From Alphaproteobacteria bacterium (GTDB taxonomy: Bacteria > Pseudomonadota > Alphaproteobacteria > Micavibrionales > Micavibrionaceae): a DNA stretch of 64,000 bases. The position numbers and the translations under genes are program-made. The stretch covers positions 372,001 through 436,000 of the forward strand of contig JANQRF010000002.1 of assembly GCA_028289285.1 (NCBI GenBank), in the 5' to 3' direction. The notes below the pieces were generated by a model that was not told the origin of the DNA, did not search any database, and saw only the letters and a program-made list of their open reading frames with translations. Position 1 is the first letter of the stretch, and every line of letters starts with the position of its first letter. Shown here piece by piece: positions 53,901 through 63,224 of the stretch.

Positions 53901-54374
53901 ATGATGACGCCGTATTTTGAAACCATTCAAATCATTGAACGCCTGCACCGCTATTTCCTGGATGTGGTGAAGGTTGAGATCGACCGCAAGGGCATTCAGG
54001 ATGTGAATAACGTCCAGTGCATGATTCTCTACAATATTGGCCATGATGAGCTGACGGTTGGAGAGCTCACACTACGCGGCTATTATCTGGGCTCGAACGT
54101 GTCTTACAACGTCAAGAAAATGACGGAGAACGGTTATATCGAACAAAGCCGTTCAGTCCATGACAAACGTTCCATTCGTGTGAAACTCACAGAAAAGGGC
54201 AAAGAGCTTTACGGTGTTCTCGACGGCATGTTCAAACGCCATGAAGAAAAGCTTGCCGATACGGATATCGAAGATGAAGACCTCAAAGGTCTGATCAAAA
54301 CCATGAATGCCCTTGAGCGTTTCTGGACCGCCCAAAGCCAGTTTACGGGCCTTGCGTCCCTCGACGACGAATAA
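53901..54374 (+). CDS. ldtR: MarR-family regulator LdtR
   Basis: 157 aa from the ATG at 53901 (an ATG at 53904 is equally possible); the upstream frame is unlikely to be coding. A winged-helix MarR fold with the LdtR signature: TIQIIERLHRYFLDVVKVEIDR, VNNVQCMILYNIGHDELTVGEL, RGYYLGSNVSYNVKKM and HDKRSIRVKLTEKGKEL. In Liberibacter and relatives it activates an L,D-transpeptidase and osmotic stress functions. The L,D-transpeptidase at 39440 is a possible target. Downstream lies an orphan. Confidence 0.92.
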   Translation: MMTPYFETIQIIERLHRYFLDVVKVEIDRKGIQDVNNVQCMILYNIGHDELTVGELTLRGYYLGSNVSYNVKKMTENGYIEQSRSVHDKRSIRVKLTEKGKELYGVLDGMFKRHEEKLADTDIEDEDLKGLIKTMNALERFWTAQSQFTGLASLDDE

Positions 54375-54441
54375 GAAGACATAATTCAAACACCCTGAAA
54401 TGCTTGCACCGTCGGCGGGACGGGCGTACAGTCCGGCGATT

Positions 54442-54846
54442 ATGGGGATTTTTAACAGAGATTATTCCGGCGCAATCGCCTTGCCGCAGGATATTGAACA
54501 TGTCTGTGACAGGCTCGGACTGTTATGTTTAAGGCATAATGTAAGAGGGCTGATTGATTATCTGGGCCGTCCGGAGAAATTGGGGAATTTAAATCAAAAA
54601 GAGCAGGATTATCTGCTTGGTTATTTCAAACGTCATTTTTGCAGGGAAGACGGGCATTTTCAAACGCATTCTTTGCACAGTGATGTTGAAGAAAAATTGA
54701 CGGAAGCTATTAATTCTTTTTGCCGTGATCTTGAAGAACATAAACAAATCAGTGATCCTACAAAAACGCTTTTTGAACAGGCCAGAGCGTTAAGCAGTGG
54801 TGATGCCCCACAGGCTGAAGATAAGCCTGCTCTAATACGGCGTTAA
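54442..54846 (+). CDS. Hypothetical protein
   Basis: 134 aa from the ATG at 54442; an in-frame start at 54400 exists. Not recognised. It is soluble and mostly helical, with Cys residues in HVCDRLGLLCLRH, HFCREDG and SFCRDLEE. The C-terminus is charged and probably flexible. It is downstream of ldtR (67 bp) and upstream of the alpha-CTD-like gene. Confidence 0.6.
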   Translation: MGIFNRDYSGAIALPQDIEHVCDRLGLLCLRHNVRGLIDYLGRPEKLGNLNQKEQDYLLGYFKRHFCREDGHFQTHSLHSDVEEKLTEAINSFCRDLEEHKQISDPTKTLFEQARALSSGDAPQAEDKPALIRR

Positions 54847-54942
54847 CTCACCATATACATTCTGACAGCCATTTTTTTTGTTGACATAAGGCGCATGGAT
54901 GCTTTTTCGATCTTTGGCATAATTACAAAGAGCGAGTACGAC

Positions 54943-55467
54943 ATGTCATCAGATGCAAAACCATTAAATATCAGCGCCTTGCTAAAACCTATAAATAGTC
55001 TGGAAATATCCGCAAGGGCGATAGGCGCATTACATAATTATAATCTGCAATATGTTGCGCATGCACTAACCTATAACAGAGCTGAGCTTCTTAGAATTCC
55101 CAATTTTGGTAGAAAATGCTTGAATGAGTTTAAGGAAGCGATGAGATCATTAGGTATTCCTTATGAAGATGATTCCCCGCTGCCAGCAGAAATAAGAGAC
55201 CACAAAACCAAAGCTGACCTCGAGAAAGCTTTGCATAAGATTTTACCTGATACCGCTTTGGATTTGCCTCTTTTGGACGATGGAATAGCGCGTTTGTTGC
55301 CGGAGGAAATAAAGTCCGGCCTAACCCCCGAATTTCTCGCCGTCGTAGTCCAAGAGATTAATCAGGATCCTGAGATTAAATCGCTTTTCGCTCAGCTTAA
55401 CAGCTGTGTTCAGGAAAAAGCGCGTCAGACTGTTTTTTCAAAATTGGGTCTAGATAAACTCTCTTAA
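54943..55467 (+). CDS. Orphan protein with RNA polymerase alpha C-terminal domain
   Basis: 174 aa from the ATG at 54943; an in-frame ATG at 54895 is possible. Residues about 12-72 match the RpoA alpha-CTD helix-hairpin-helix fold: [18 protein letters not shown], then [20 protein letters not shown] and RSLGI. The NFGRK turn corresponds to the DNA-contacting loop of alpha-CTD (NLGKK in E. coli). There is no alpha-NTD, so it cannot be an RNA polymerase subunit by itself. The C-terminal 100 residues are of unknown type. It is more A+T-rich than gcdH. It may dock on transcription factors or UP elements. Confidence 0.75.
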   Translation: MSSDAKPLNISALLKPINSLEISARAIGALHNYNLQYVAHALTYNRAELLRIPNFGRKCLNEFKEAMRSLGIPYEDDSPLPAEIRDHKTKADLEKALHKILPDTALDLPLLDDGIARLLPEEIKSGLTPEFLAVVVQEINQDPEIKSLFAQLNSCVQEKARQTVFSKLGLDKLS

Positions 55468-56648
55468 CTCAACGCCTGAATCCCTGTAATCGCGCGGCCG
55501 AGGATGAGGGCGTGAATGTCGTGTGTGCCTTCATAGGTGTTCACAGCTTCCAGATTCATCATATGGCGGATCACATGATATTCATCGGCAATGCCGTTGC
55601 CGCCAAGCATGTCGCGGGCCTGGCGCGCGATATCAAGCGCTTTACCGCAATTATTACGCTTTAGGAGCGAGATGCTTTCCGGTGGGGCACTGTTTTCATC
55701 ACGGAGTTGTCCCAACCTTAATGCTGCCGTCAGGCCAAGCGTGATCTCTGTTTCCATGTCGGCAAGTTTCTTTTGAATAAGCTGATGCCCGGCCAGAGGC
55801 TTACCATAGACATTCCGGTCCAGAACATATTGGCGGGCCAGTTCAAAACAGGCCTGCGCAGCGCCCATCGCGCCCCAGCAGATTCCATAGCGTGCTGAAT
55901 TGAGACACATGAACGGGGCTTTCAGGCTATCCGCAGCGGGGAGAATGTTTTCGTCCGGGACAAACACCTCATCCATCATAATGCCGCCGGTGACAGAGGC
56001 GCGTAAGGACATCTTGCCCTCGATCTTCGGGGCTTCGAGGCCTTTCATACCTTTTTCTAAAATCAGACCGACAAGTTTATCCTCTTCATCCTGCGCCCAG
56101 ACGACGAATACATCTGCAATAGGGGAATTGGTAATCCATTGTTTGGCCCCCGACACGGTGACCCCGCCGGAGGCTTTTTTGACCCTTGTGCGCATCGTTG
56201 ACGGGTCAGATCCGCCATCCGGCTCTGTTAATCCAAAACATCCGATAAACTCTCCAGAGCCCAGTTTTGGAAGGAATTTTTCTTTTTGCTCTTCCGACCC
56301 AAACGCATAAATCGGATACATGACCAGGGATGATTGAACCGATAGCGCAGAGCGGTATCCGCTATCCACCGCTTCCATTTCTTTGGCAATAAGACCGTAA
56401 GCAATTTGAGAGACTCCCGGGCAGCCATACCCATCAATAGTTGCGCCAAGAAGCCCCAGCTTCCCCATCTCCTTCATAATTTCTGCATCAAATTGTTCAT
56501 GCCGGTTGGCCTCAACAATGCCGGGTAAAAGCTCACCTTGCGCAAAATCATGCGCCGTATCGCGGACCATCCGGTCTTCTTCGCTGAGGAGTTCTTCAAG
56601 AAATAACGGGTCTTTCCAATCAAAATCAGGTCTATCAGCCATATTCAT
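55464..56648 (-). CDS. gcdH: Glutaryl-CoA dehydrogenase
   Basis: FAD enzyme that oxidises and decarboxylates glutaryl-CoA to crotonyl-CoA in Lys and Trp breakdown; 394 aa. [13 protein letters not shown] is the GCDH-specific substrate block; [13 protein letters not shown] and [15 protein letters not shown] bind FAD, and the catalytic Glu is in [20 protein letters not shown]. These blocks separate it from other acyl-CoA dehydrogenases. Overlaps the alpha-CTD gene end by 4 bp. Start M1 or M3. Confidence 0.93.
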   Translation of the reverse strand: MNMADRPDFDWKDPLFLEELLSEEDRMVRDTAHDFAQGELLPGIVEANRHEQFDAEIMKEMGKLGLLGATIDGYGCPGVSQIAYGLIAKEMEAVDSGYRSALSVQSSLVMYPIYAFGSEEQKEKFLPKLGSGEFIGCFGLTEPDGGSDPSTMRTRVKKASGGVTVSGAKQWITNSPIADVFVVWAQDEEDKLVGLILEKGMKGLEAPKIEGKMSLRASVTGGIMMDEVFVPDENILPAADSLKAPFMCLNSARYGICWGAMGAAQACFELARQYVLDRNVYGKPLAGHQLIQKKLADMETEITLGLTAALRLGQLRDENSAPPESISLLKRNNCGKALDIARQARDMLGGNGIADEYHVIRHMMNLEAVNTYEGTHDIHALILGRAITGIQALS

Positions 56649-56684
56649 CTTGTCCTTTTCGTTTGTGATTCTATCATAGCGCAG

Positions 56685-56888
56685 ATGTCTGAAGAACCTC
56701 TGAAAAACCGCAATGTGATTCTGGAATTTATTCCGGTCGGGGCCTATGTGCGTGTTTCGGCCATGGATACGGCGACGCTCACAGAAGTCACCATTTCAGG
56801 GGATGCCAACGCATCCGAGGGTGTTTTGCGGCGCACAGCGCTTAAAAAACTCGATTACGTGCTGCGCAAAAAAGGTTTGATTACGTAA
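56685..56888 (+). CDS. Small conserved alphaproteobacterial protein (DUF6898-like)
   Basis: 67 aa. [29 protein letters not shown] and the closing [15 protein letters not shown] resemble a small alphaproteobacterial domain often found near rpiB and glyA; I recall it as DUF6898 but cannot confirm it here. It is 23 bp upstream of rpiB. The function is unknown. Confidence 0.75.
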   Translation: MSEEPLKNRNVILEFIPVGAYVRVSAMDTATLTEVTISGDANASEGVLRRTALKKLDYVLRKKGLIT

Positions 56889-56911
56889 GGCCTTATCTTC
56901 TATAACAGGCC

Positions 56912-57358
56912 ATGGGATTCAAAGTCGCGATAGCCAATGATCACGGGGGATTTGCCCTGAAACGCTGGCTGATCGAAAACTATCAGGATCGGACCGTTGA
57001 ATGGGTGGATTTGGGCACAGAGTCCGAAGAGTCTGTCGATTATCCGGATTTTGCGCATAAGCTTGCTGATTATCTGAAAGATCACCCCGATCACTATGGC
57101 ATTGCGATTTGCGGCACCGGGATTGGTATTTCGATGGCCCTTAACCGCCACAACCATATCCGCGCCGCCGTGTGTACAAATTCGACCATGGCCCGCCTGA
57201 CACGTATTGATAATGATGCGAATGTGCTATGTTTCGGCGCACGTGTGATCGGCGAACAAGTGGTACGCGATTGTTTGAGCGTCTTTTTAACAACGGATTT
57301 TGAAACGGGTGGGCGGCATGAACGCCGCGTCAATAAAATTAACACGAAGGAAGGGTAG
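56912..57358 (+). CDS. rpiB: Ribose-5-phosphate isomerase B
   Basis: Interconverts ribose-5-phosphate and ribulose-5-phosphate; 148 aa. [11 protein letters not shown] at the start, the proton-shuttling Cys in [14 protein letters not shown], and [14 protein letters not shown]. It ends 4 bp before glyA. The rpiB-glyA pairing is conserved in alphaproteobacteria. Confidence 0.96.
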   Translation: MGFKVAIANDHGGFALKRWLIENYQDRTVEWVDLGTESEESVDYPDFAHKLADYLKDHPDHYGIAICGTGIGISMALNRHNHIRAAVCTNSTMARLTRIDNDANVLCFGARVIGEQVVRDCLSVFLTTDFETGGRHERRVNKINTKEG

Positions 57359-57362
57359 AGCC

Positions 57363-58676
57363 ATGAGCAACACAGCAGAAAGTAACGACAATATGACACC
57401 GGATAATTTTTTCACAGCAAGGGTCTGGGAGAGCGACCCTGAACTGGCCAAATCGATCGAAGAAGAGCTGGAGCGCCAGCAATATTCGATTGAGCTGATC
57501 CCATCTGAAAACATTGTTTCTCAGGCGGTTTTGGATGCGCAAGGCTCAATCCTCACCAACAAATACGCAGAAGGTCTTCCCGGTAAGCGTTATTACGCCG
57601 GATGTGAGTTTGTAGACATTGCAGAGAAGCTGGCAATTGAGCGCGTCTGTAAGCTCTTTGATTGTAAATACGCGAACGTGCAGCCGCATTCCGGCGCACA
57701 AGCGAACCAGGCTGTGTATCTCGCGCTTTTAAAACCCGGTGATAAAATTCTGGGGATGCGTCTTGATCACGGTGGACATCTCACACACGGATCACCAGTG
57801 AACCAGTCCGGCATGTGGTTTGATTTTGAAAGCTATGGTGTCAGCAATGACGATCAGCAAATCGACTTTGAAGAAGTGCGCGCAAAGGCGCTTTCGCATA
57901 AGCCGAAAATGATTGTCTGCGGCGCCTCTGCCTATTCGCGTGCAATTGACTGGGCGAAGTTCCGTGAGATTGCAGACGAAGTCGGCGCTTATCTGATGAT
58001 TGATATGGCCCACTATGCAGGTCTGATCGCCGGTGGAGCTTACCCATCACCAATTCCGTATGCGGATGTTTGCACGACGACTACGCATAAAACGCTTCGC
58101 GGACCGCGCGGCGGGTTAATCCTGACCAATGATGAGGAACTTGCCAAGAAATTCAATAAAGGCGTGTTCCCGGGCCTTCAGGGCGGGCCGCTGATGCATG
58201 TGATTGCCGCTAAAGCAGTCGCGTTTGGCGAAGCACTTAAGCCTGAGTTTAAAGCCTATGCGAAGCAGGTGGTTGAAAATGCCAAAGCGCTTGCGAGCAG
58301 CCTGCAGGAGCGCGGTTATAAAATCGTATCTGACGGCACGGACTCGCACGTGATGGTCGTTGATCTGCGGGGTAAGCCCTATAACGGGAAACAGGCGGAT
58401 GCCTCGATGGACCGGGCGGGTTTGACCTGTAACAAGAACACCGTGCCCGATGATCCGGAAGGACCGTTTACGACATCCGGTATTCGTTTGGGAACGCCTG
58501 CGCCGACCACGCGCGGTTTTGGTGTGGCCGAGTTCCGTGAAGTTGGAAACATGATCGCAGATATTCTGGATGCGCTTGAAAAGGCGAATGATCCGAATGA
58601 AAACAGCGCCGCTGAAGCCGAAGTCGGCGCACGTGTCAAAGCACTGTGCGAGAAGTTTCCGATTTATAAGGGTTAA
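57363..58676 (+). CDS. glyA: Serine hydroxymethyltransferase
   Basis: PLP enzyme moving the Ser hydroxymethyl group to tetrahydrofolate; 437 aa from the ATG at 57363. PLP Lys243 in [28 protein letters not shown] and [14 protein letters not shown] are family blocks. The start chosen excludes an N-terminal frame that overlaps rpiB. A PepSY-type gene, not nrdR, follows. Confidence 0.97.
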   Translation: MSNTAESNDNMTPDNFFTARVWESDPELAKSIEEELERQQYSIELIPSENIVSQAVLDAQGSILTNKYAEGLPGKRYYAGCEFVDIAEKLAIERVCKLFDCKYANVQPHSGAQANQAVYLALLKPGDKILGMRLDHGGHLTHGSPVNQSGMWFDFESYGVSNDDQQIDFEEVRAKALSHKPKMIVCGASAYSRAIDWAKFREIADEVGAYLMIDMAHYAGLIAGGAYPSPIPYADVCTTTTHKTLRGPRGGLILTNDEELAKKFNKGVFPGLQGGPLMHVIAAKAVAFGEALKPEFKAYAKQVVENAKALASSLQERGYKIVSDGTDSHVMVVDLRGKPYNGKQADASMDRAGLTCNKNTVPDDPEGPFTTSGIRLGTPAPTTRGFGVAEFREVGNMIADILDALEKANDPNENSAAEAEVGARVKALCEKFPIYKG

Positions 58677-58701
58677 AACGCGTCACGGAAGGGCGTGTTT
58701 C

Positions 58702-59313
58702 ATGAAGTTTCTTTTCGGGCTTTTATATTTTGGTTTGGTTTTTCTGTCTGCACCTGTGTTTGCACAAGGTGGTGAAAGCGCCATAAAGGTCATCCAGGAA
58801 GACGGGTCTGTGGAGGTTTTGGAAATTCCATCTACGCCGGTGCGTACGCCGCTCCCGCAATCACCTTTAAGAGTGCTGGTTCCTGAAGAGGTTCCGCCAA
58901 CGCCGCCGCCTCAGATTGAAAAGGAAGCTATTTTGAAGGTGCCGGACCCGGAACCCTTACCGGAAGCTGAGCCTAAACAGGAAGCTGCGGTAGAGCCTGC
59001 AAAAGCACCTTTGCCTACAAAACGCCCGGCGGTTTCCAAAAAGAAAACAGTAAAACCAGCTGGAAAAATTATGCCGGAAAAACTCGCCAGGCCAAGCGCG
59101 CCGCGCACACTGGAAATTCCACCAGGAACTGTCATTGACCGGGATTTAGCGCTGCGCATTGCGTTGGAACATGCACCCCCGGCAAGCGGGTTTGATGTGA
59201 CGCTGCGCACCTATAATGACAGGCCTGTCTATCAGGCGGTTTTCAAAACTGAAAATGGGCCGTATATAATTCTGGTGGATCAAGAAACCGGAAAAGTTCT
59301 GAAGGAAAAATAA
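58702..59313 (+). CDS. Secreted Pro-rich protein with C-terminal PepSY-like domain
   Basis: 203 aa from the ATG at 58702 with GGAAGGG about 10 bp upstream. Signal peptide at about 1-20 (VFAQG). A Pro/Glu/Ala/Lys-rich linker (about 45-135) leads to a PepSY-like fold: LALRIALEHAPPASG, YQAVFKT and YIILVDQETGKVLKEK. Probably periplasmic. It is wedged between glyA and nrdR in an otherwise conserved order; nrdR starts 3 bp downstream. Confidence 0.75.
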   Translation: MKFLFGLLYFGLVFLSAPVFAQGGESAIKVIQEDGSVEVLEIPSTPVRTPLPQSPLRVLVPEEVPPTPPPQIEKEAILKVPDPEPLPEAEPKQEAAVEPAKAPLPTKRPAVSKKKTVKPAGKIMPEKLARPSAPRTLEIPPGTVIDRDLALRIALEHAPPASGFDVTLRTYNDRPVYQAVFKTENGPYIILVDQETGKVLKEK

Positions 59314-59316
59314 TCT

Positions 59317-59796
59317 ATGAGATGCCCGTTTTGTGGAAATGAAGAAACGCAAGTGAAGGATTCGCGGCCCAGTGAAGACGGGGCGGCGATCCGCCGGCGT
59401 CGGTCCTGTCCGTCCTGCGGCGGGCGGTTTACGACCTTTGAACGTATTCAGCTGCGGGATTTAAGCGTTGTGAAAGCAGGCGGGGATACCGAAGCTTTTG
59501 ATCGCGACAAAATTATGCGGTCCATGACGGTGGCACTCAGAAAGCGCCCTGTCGAAAAAGAACAGATTGAAAAAGCTGCGAACGGCATTGTCCGCCAGCT
59601 TGAAAGTTACGGCGAACCGGACATTCCGTCCAAGGAAATCGGTCGGCTTGTGATGAGCGCGCTGGTCGAGCTCGATATTGTTGGCTATATCCGCTATGCC
59701 AGCGTCTATAAGGATTTCCGTGAGCCGGAAGATTTCAATGCGTTCGTTGAAGAAATTCAAAATCTTCAAAATCAGAAAACCGCCAAGGCGGAGTAG
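59317..59796 (+). CDS. nrdR: Transcriptional repressor NrdR
   Basis: Controls ribonucleotide reductase genes through dATP/ATP binding; 159 aa. Zinc ribbon [11 protein letters not shown]...[13 protein letters not shown], then the ATP-cone [25 protein letters not shown] and [11 protein letters not shown]. Start immediately after the PepSY-type gene stop. Long-standing neighbour of ribD in bacteria. Confidence 0.97.
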   Translation: MRCPFCGNEETQVKDSRPSEDGAAIRRRRSCPSCGGRFTTFERIQLRDLSVVKAGGDTEAFDRDKIMRSMTVALRKRPVEKEQIEKAANGIVRQLESYGEPDIPSKEIGRLVMSALVELDIVGYIRYASVYKDFREPEDFNAFVEEIQNLQNQKTAKAE

Positions 59797-59805
59797 TTTT
59801 TATTT

Positions 59806-59871
59806 ACCACAGAGTCACAGAGTCGCAGAGGTTTGATAAAAAATTTCTCTGTGTCTCTGAGCCTCTGTGGT
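59806..59871. repeat. ACCACAGAG palindromic repeat between nrdR and ribD
   Basis: Left arm ACCACAGAGTCACAGAGTCG with CAGAG (25 bp) pairs at 21 of 25 positions with the right arm beginning CTCTGTGTCTCTGAG and ending CCTCTGTGGT. The arms themselves are built of short ACAGAGTC-like units. A partial copy lies at 32667. No FMN riboswitch was recognised in this gap. Confidence 0.65.
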
Positions 59872-59885
59872 TTAAATCATAAATT

Positions 59886-60959
59886 ATGACAGAAAGCCAT
59901 TTCATGAAATCTGCGATCACTTTGGCGCGGCGGGGGATGGGCAGATGCGCGCCGAACCCGTCCGTGGGATGTGTAATTGTCAAAGACAGTCATGTGATTG
60001 GGCGTTCTGTCACGGCGCCTGGAGGACGGCCCCATGCAGAAACGCAGGCTCTGGGGCAGGCAGGTAGTGAGGCAAAAGGCGCGGATGTCTACGTGACACT
60101 GGAGCCGTGTGCGCATATTGGTGAAACGCCATCCTGCGCGGATGAATTGATCAAAGTAGGTGTAAAACGAGTTGTCATTGCATGTGCCGACCCGGATCCA
60201 CGGACAAACGGGCAGGGGATCGAAAAACTTCGCAGTGCAGGCGTTGAAGTTGTTACAGATGTTTTGAAAGAGGAAGCGCTGGAGACCTTGCGCGGGTTTA
60301 TTTTATCCAAAACGCAAAACCGCCCTGAGATCACCTTAAAAACCGCCTGTTCTCTGGACGGGAAAATTGCGCTTGGTAATGGGACATCTAAATGGATTAC
60401 GGGAGAATTGGCGCGGCGGTATGCCCATCTGGAACGTGCACAGCATGATGCGATTGCCTGTGGGATTGGGACGATTATTGCTGATGATCCGTATTTAACA
60501 ACGCGTCTGCCGGGGATTAAAAGCGGTGCGCCGCGCATCGTATTTGATACGAACTTGCGTCTATCCACATCAGCTAAGGTTCTTGAAGCGATAAAGGATC
60601 AGCCTGTTTGGGTTGTATGTAGCGAAGGTGCGAATAAAAAAACTCAGAAATCACTTCAAGATTTAGGTGTTACTCTTTTGAAAGTAAAAGATTTAAAGGA
60701 TGCCTTATTTCAAATGTCTGAAGCCGGTGTGACCCGCCTTTTAGTAGAAGGAGGACCGACGCTTATGACATCGTTTTTAAATCAAAATTTCTGGGATCGC
60801 TGGCTGGTTTTTCGGGCTCCGAAACTGATGGGAGCTGACGGGCGGTCTTTGTCTGGTGATCTTAATCTGGAGGATATGGCGCAGGTTTTATCGCTCACCC
60901 CCTCAGAAACCAGGCAGTTGGGCGAAGATAGACTGGAAATTTACGAAAATCCTGCTTAA
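59886..60959 (+). CDS. ribD: Bifunctional riboflavin deaminase/reductase
   Basis: 357 aa. The N-terminal deaminase (about 1-145) has the zinc motif PHAETQALG and LEPCAHIGETPSCADELI; the C-terminal NADPH-dependent reductase has SLDGKIALGNGTSKWITG and VEGGPTLMTSFLN. Steps 2 and 3 of riboflavin synthesis. The start ATG at 59886 lacks a clear SD. ribE follows 9 bp on. Confidence 0.96.
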   Translation: MTESHFMKSAITLARRGMGRCAPNPSVGCVIVKDSHVIGRSVTAPGGRPHAETQALGQAGSEAKGADVYVTLEPCAHIGETPSCADELIKVGVKRVVIACADPDPRTNGQGIEKLRSAGVEVVTDVLKEEALETLRGFILSKTQNRPEITLKTACSLDGKIALGNGTSKWITGELARRYAHLERAQHDAIACGIGTIIADDPYLTTRLPGIKSGAPRIVFDTNLRLSTSAKVLEAIKDQPVWVVCSEGANKKTQKSLQDLGVTLLKVKDLKDALFQMSEAGVTRLLVEGGPTLMTSFLNQNFWDRWLVFRAPKLMGADGRSLSGDLNLEDMAQVLSLTPSETRQLGEDRLEIYENPA

Positions 60960-60968
60960 AGTGCGCCC

Positions 60969-61589
60969 ATGTTTACAGGCATTGTCACGCATATCGGCGA
61001 AATTGCCGAAATTGAAGACCAGCACGGGGATCAGCGTTTCTGGATCAAGTCTGCTTTGCCGCTTTCCAAGATCGAAACAGGTGCATCGATTGCCTGTTCC
61101 GGCGTATGCCTCACGCTTGTGGATAAAGACGGGGATAAGTTCGCAGCAGATGTCTCTGCCGAAACCGTATCAAAAACGATTATCGGGCAGTGGAAGACGG
61201 GGACGCGGATCAATCTGGAAACTTCTTTAAAAGCAGGGGATGAAATTGGCGGTCATTTGGTCTCCGGCCATGTCGATGGGGTGTGCCTGCTTGAAGAGAT
61301 TAAGATCGAAGGCGACTCCCATCGTCTTACTTTGAAAGCTCCGGACGAGCTTGCACGCTATATTGCGCCGAAAGGCTCGGTCACGCTGGATGGTGTGTCT
61401 TTGACAGTAAATGAAGTCAATGGAACGCAGGGGACGCATTTCGGGGTCAATATCATTCCCCATACCTGGATCCATACGACGCTGGGGGATCGTCATACAG
61501 GCGATGCGCTTAATCTGGAAATTGATGTGATTGCGCGCTATGTTGCCCGTCTTATGGATACGCAGAGTTTTAAAGGGCTGGCGGCATGA
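60969..61589 (+). CDS. ribE: Riboflavin synthase alpha subunit
   Basis: Dismutates two lumazines to riboflavin; 206 aa with two lumazine-binding repeats, each starting FTGIVTHIG or GGHLVSGHVDG. GSVTLDGVSLTVNEV is the second-repeat signature. It overlaps the ribBA-type gene by 4 bases (ATGA). Confidence 0.96.
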   Translation: MFTGIVTHIGEIAEIEDQHGDQRFWIKSALPLSKIETGASIACSGVCLTLVDKDGDKFAADVSAETVSKTIIGQWKTGTRINLETSLKAGDEIGGHLVSGHVDGVCLLEEIKIEGDSHRLTLKAPDELARYIAPKGSVTLDGVSLTVNEVNGTQGTHFGVNIIPHTWIHTTLGDRHTGDALNLEIDVIARYVARLMDTQSFKGLAA

Positions 61590-62722
61590 AGATTGTTTCC
61601 AAACAGACATTGCGTGATGCGCGCCTTGCCGAAGAAGATCAAAATGCGCTTGCGAGCATTGATGAGATCGTTGCGGATGTGCGCAATGGTAAGCCTGTCA
61701 TCATCGTTGATGATGAAGACCGGGAAAATGAAGGCGATTTGATTATTGCCGCTCAAATGGCAACGCCGGAGACAATTAATTTTATGGCGACACACGGGCG
61801 CGGGCTGATTTGTCTGCCCATGGAAAGTGAAATGGTCGACCGTTTGGGTCTGCAGCTCATGGGACGGGGCAATAACACCCATATGCGCACGGCCTTTACG
61901 GTTTCTATCGAAGCCAAGAAGGGCGTGACGACCGGGATTTCTGCAGCCGACCGCGCTCTGACCATTCAAACGGCGATCAATCCAAATAGCACAGCCGATG
62001 ATATTGCGACGCCGGGACATGTCTTTCCGCTGCTCGCGCGCGATGGTGGGGTATTGGTCCGCACAGGCCATACGGAAGCTGCCGTAGATCTAGCCAAGAT
62101 GGCAGGCTTTGCAGGGGCAGGGGTGATTTGTGAAATCATGAACGAAGACGGGTCCATGGCACGTTTGCCGGACCTGATTGCCTTTGCCCAGCATCACGGG
62201 CTGAAGGTCGGAACGATTGCGGATTTGATTGCGCATCGCCGGGCCACCGAAAAACTCATTGAACGTATTCATTCTTCAGAATTTACAAATAGATATAATC
62301 AAAACTTTATACTTCACTTATACGCAAATACGGTTCAATACGCCGAACATATCGCCCTTGTGAAAGGGCAGATTGATCCGGAAAAACCGACATTGGTGCG
62401 TATGCATGCGGTGAATCCACTTAAAGATATTCTTGCGGGCGGGGATCCGGTTTTGGACCAGTCCATGAAGATGATTGATGAGGCAGGCGCCGGAGTGATT
62501 GTGTTGATCCGTGAAAGCGATCCGCATTATTTATCCCGCATGTTAGGCGCACCAGCGCCGAAAGAAGACCATCCGCAACTCAGAGATTACGGGATCGGTG
62601 CACAGATTCTGCTTGATCTTGGCGTTAAGAACATGGTCTTACTTACCAATAGCCCGAAGCCGGTCGCCGGTCTGGAAGGTTATGATTTGCACATTACAGA
62701 TTATAAGGAAATTGTCTCATGA
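61586..62722 (+). CDS. ribB: DHBP synthase with degenerate GTP cyclohydrolase II domain (RibBX-like)
   Basis: 378 aa. The N-terminal DHBP synthase half (about 25-230) is intact: DDEDRENEGDLI, ATHGRGLICLP, TPGHVFPLLARDGG, RTGHTEAAVDLA. The C-terminal half aligns with GCH II (LVRMHAVNPLKDIL, LLTNSPKP) but lacks the three zinc Cys (usual HSECLTGD...RCDCG) and the RQEGRGIG segment. GCH II must therefore come from another gene. Such RibBX-like hybrids occur in proteobacteria. It overlaps ribE and ribH by 4 bases. Confidence 0.9.
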   Translation: MKIVSKQTLRDARLAEEDQNALASIDEIVADVRNGKPVIIVDDEDRENEGDLIIAAQMATPETINFMATHGRGLICLPMESEMVDRLGLQLMGRGNNTHMRTAFTVSIEAKKGVTTGISAADRALTIQTAINPNSTADDIATPGHVFPLLARDGGVLVRTGHTEAAVDLAKMAGFAGAGVICEIMNEDGSMARLPDLIAFAQHHGLKVGTIADLIAHRRATEKLIERIHSSEFTNRYNQNFILHLYANTVQYAEHIALVKGQIDPEKPTLVRMHAVNPLKDILAGGDPVLDQSMKMIDEAGAGVIVLIRESDPHYLSRMLGAPAPKEDHPQLRDYGIGAQILLDLGVKNMVLLTNSPKPVAGLEGYDLHITDYKEIVS

Positions 62723-63222
62723 CAGGCGCAGCTGCGACGGATAAACCGCTCCCGAAATTTGATGAACCGCCACATATTATGATCATCGAAGCGCCTTATT
62801 ATGAGGATGTTTCTGACAAGCTGCGCAAAGGAGCGATGGCCGTTCTGGAAAAGGCGGGGGCAAGTCATGAAATACATCAGGTGCCGGGGGCGCTTGAAGT
62901 GCCTGCAGCTATCCAGTTTGCCGTGCGCGGACTTGATTTTTACACGGCCCGTAAACGCTATGATGCGTATGTGGCACTTGGATGTGTTATCCGGGGAGAG
63001 ACATCACATTATGATATTGTCGCCGGAGAAAGCGCGCGCGGGTTGATGGATCTGGCGTTGCATCACTCCTTGGTGATCGGGAACGGCATTCTGACCTGTG
63101 ATACGCAGGAACAAGCTCTCACGCGCGCCGATCCGGGTGGTCAGGATAAAGGCGGCTGGGCAGCGCGCACGGCGCTTGAAATGCTGGCCCTAAAATCGAC
63201 ATTCGGCATTTACCCAAGATAA
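62719..63222 (+). CDS. ribH: 6,7-dimethyl-8-ribityllumazine synthase
   Basis: Joins the RibD and RibB products; 167 aa, icosahedral or pentameric enzyme. IIEAPYYEDVSDKL, VPGALEVPAAIQFA and ALGCVIRGETSHYDIVAGESARGLMDL are the family blocks. ATGA overlap with the upstream gene, nusB 2 bp downstream. Confidence 0.96.
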   Translation: MTGAAATDKPLPKFDEPPHIMIIEAPYYEDVSDKLRKGAMAVLEKAGASHEIHQVPGALEVPAAIQFAVRGLDFYTARKRYDAYVALGCVIRGETSHYDIVAGESARGLMDLALHHSLVIGNGILTCDTQEQALTRADPGGQDKGGWAARTALEMLALKSTFGIYPR

Positions 63223-63224
63223 AT

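Noticed and set aside
54881..54923. Promoter TTGACA ... CATAAT for the alpha-CTD gene
   Set aside because: Spacing is 31 bp, far from 16-18, and no better -10 is in place.
59797..59885. Possible FMN riboswitch before ribD
   Set aside because: None of the conserved FMN-element blocks are visible; the gap is taken up by the ACCACAGAG palindrome.
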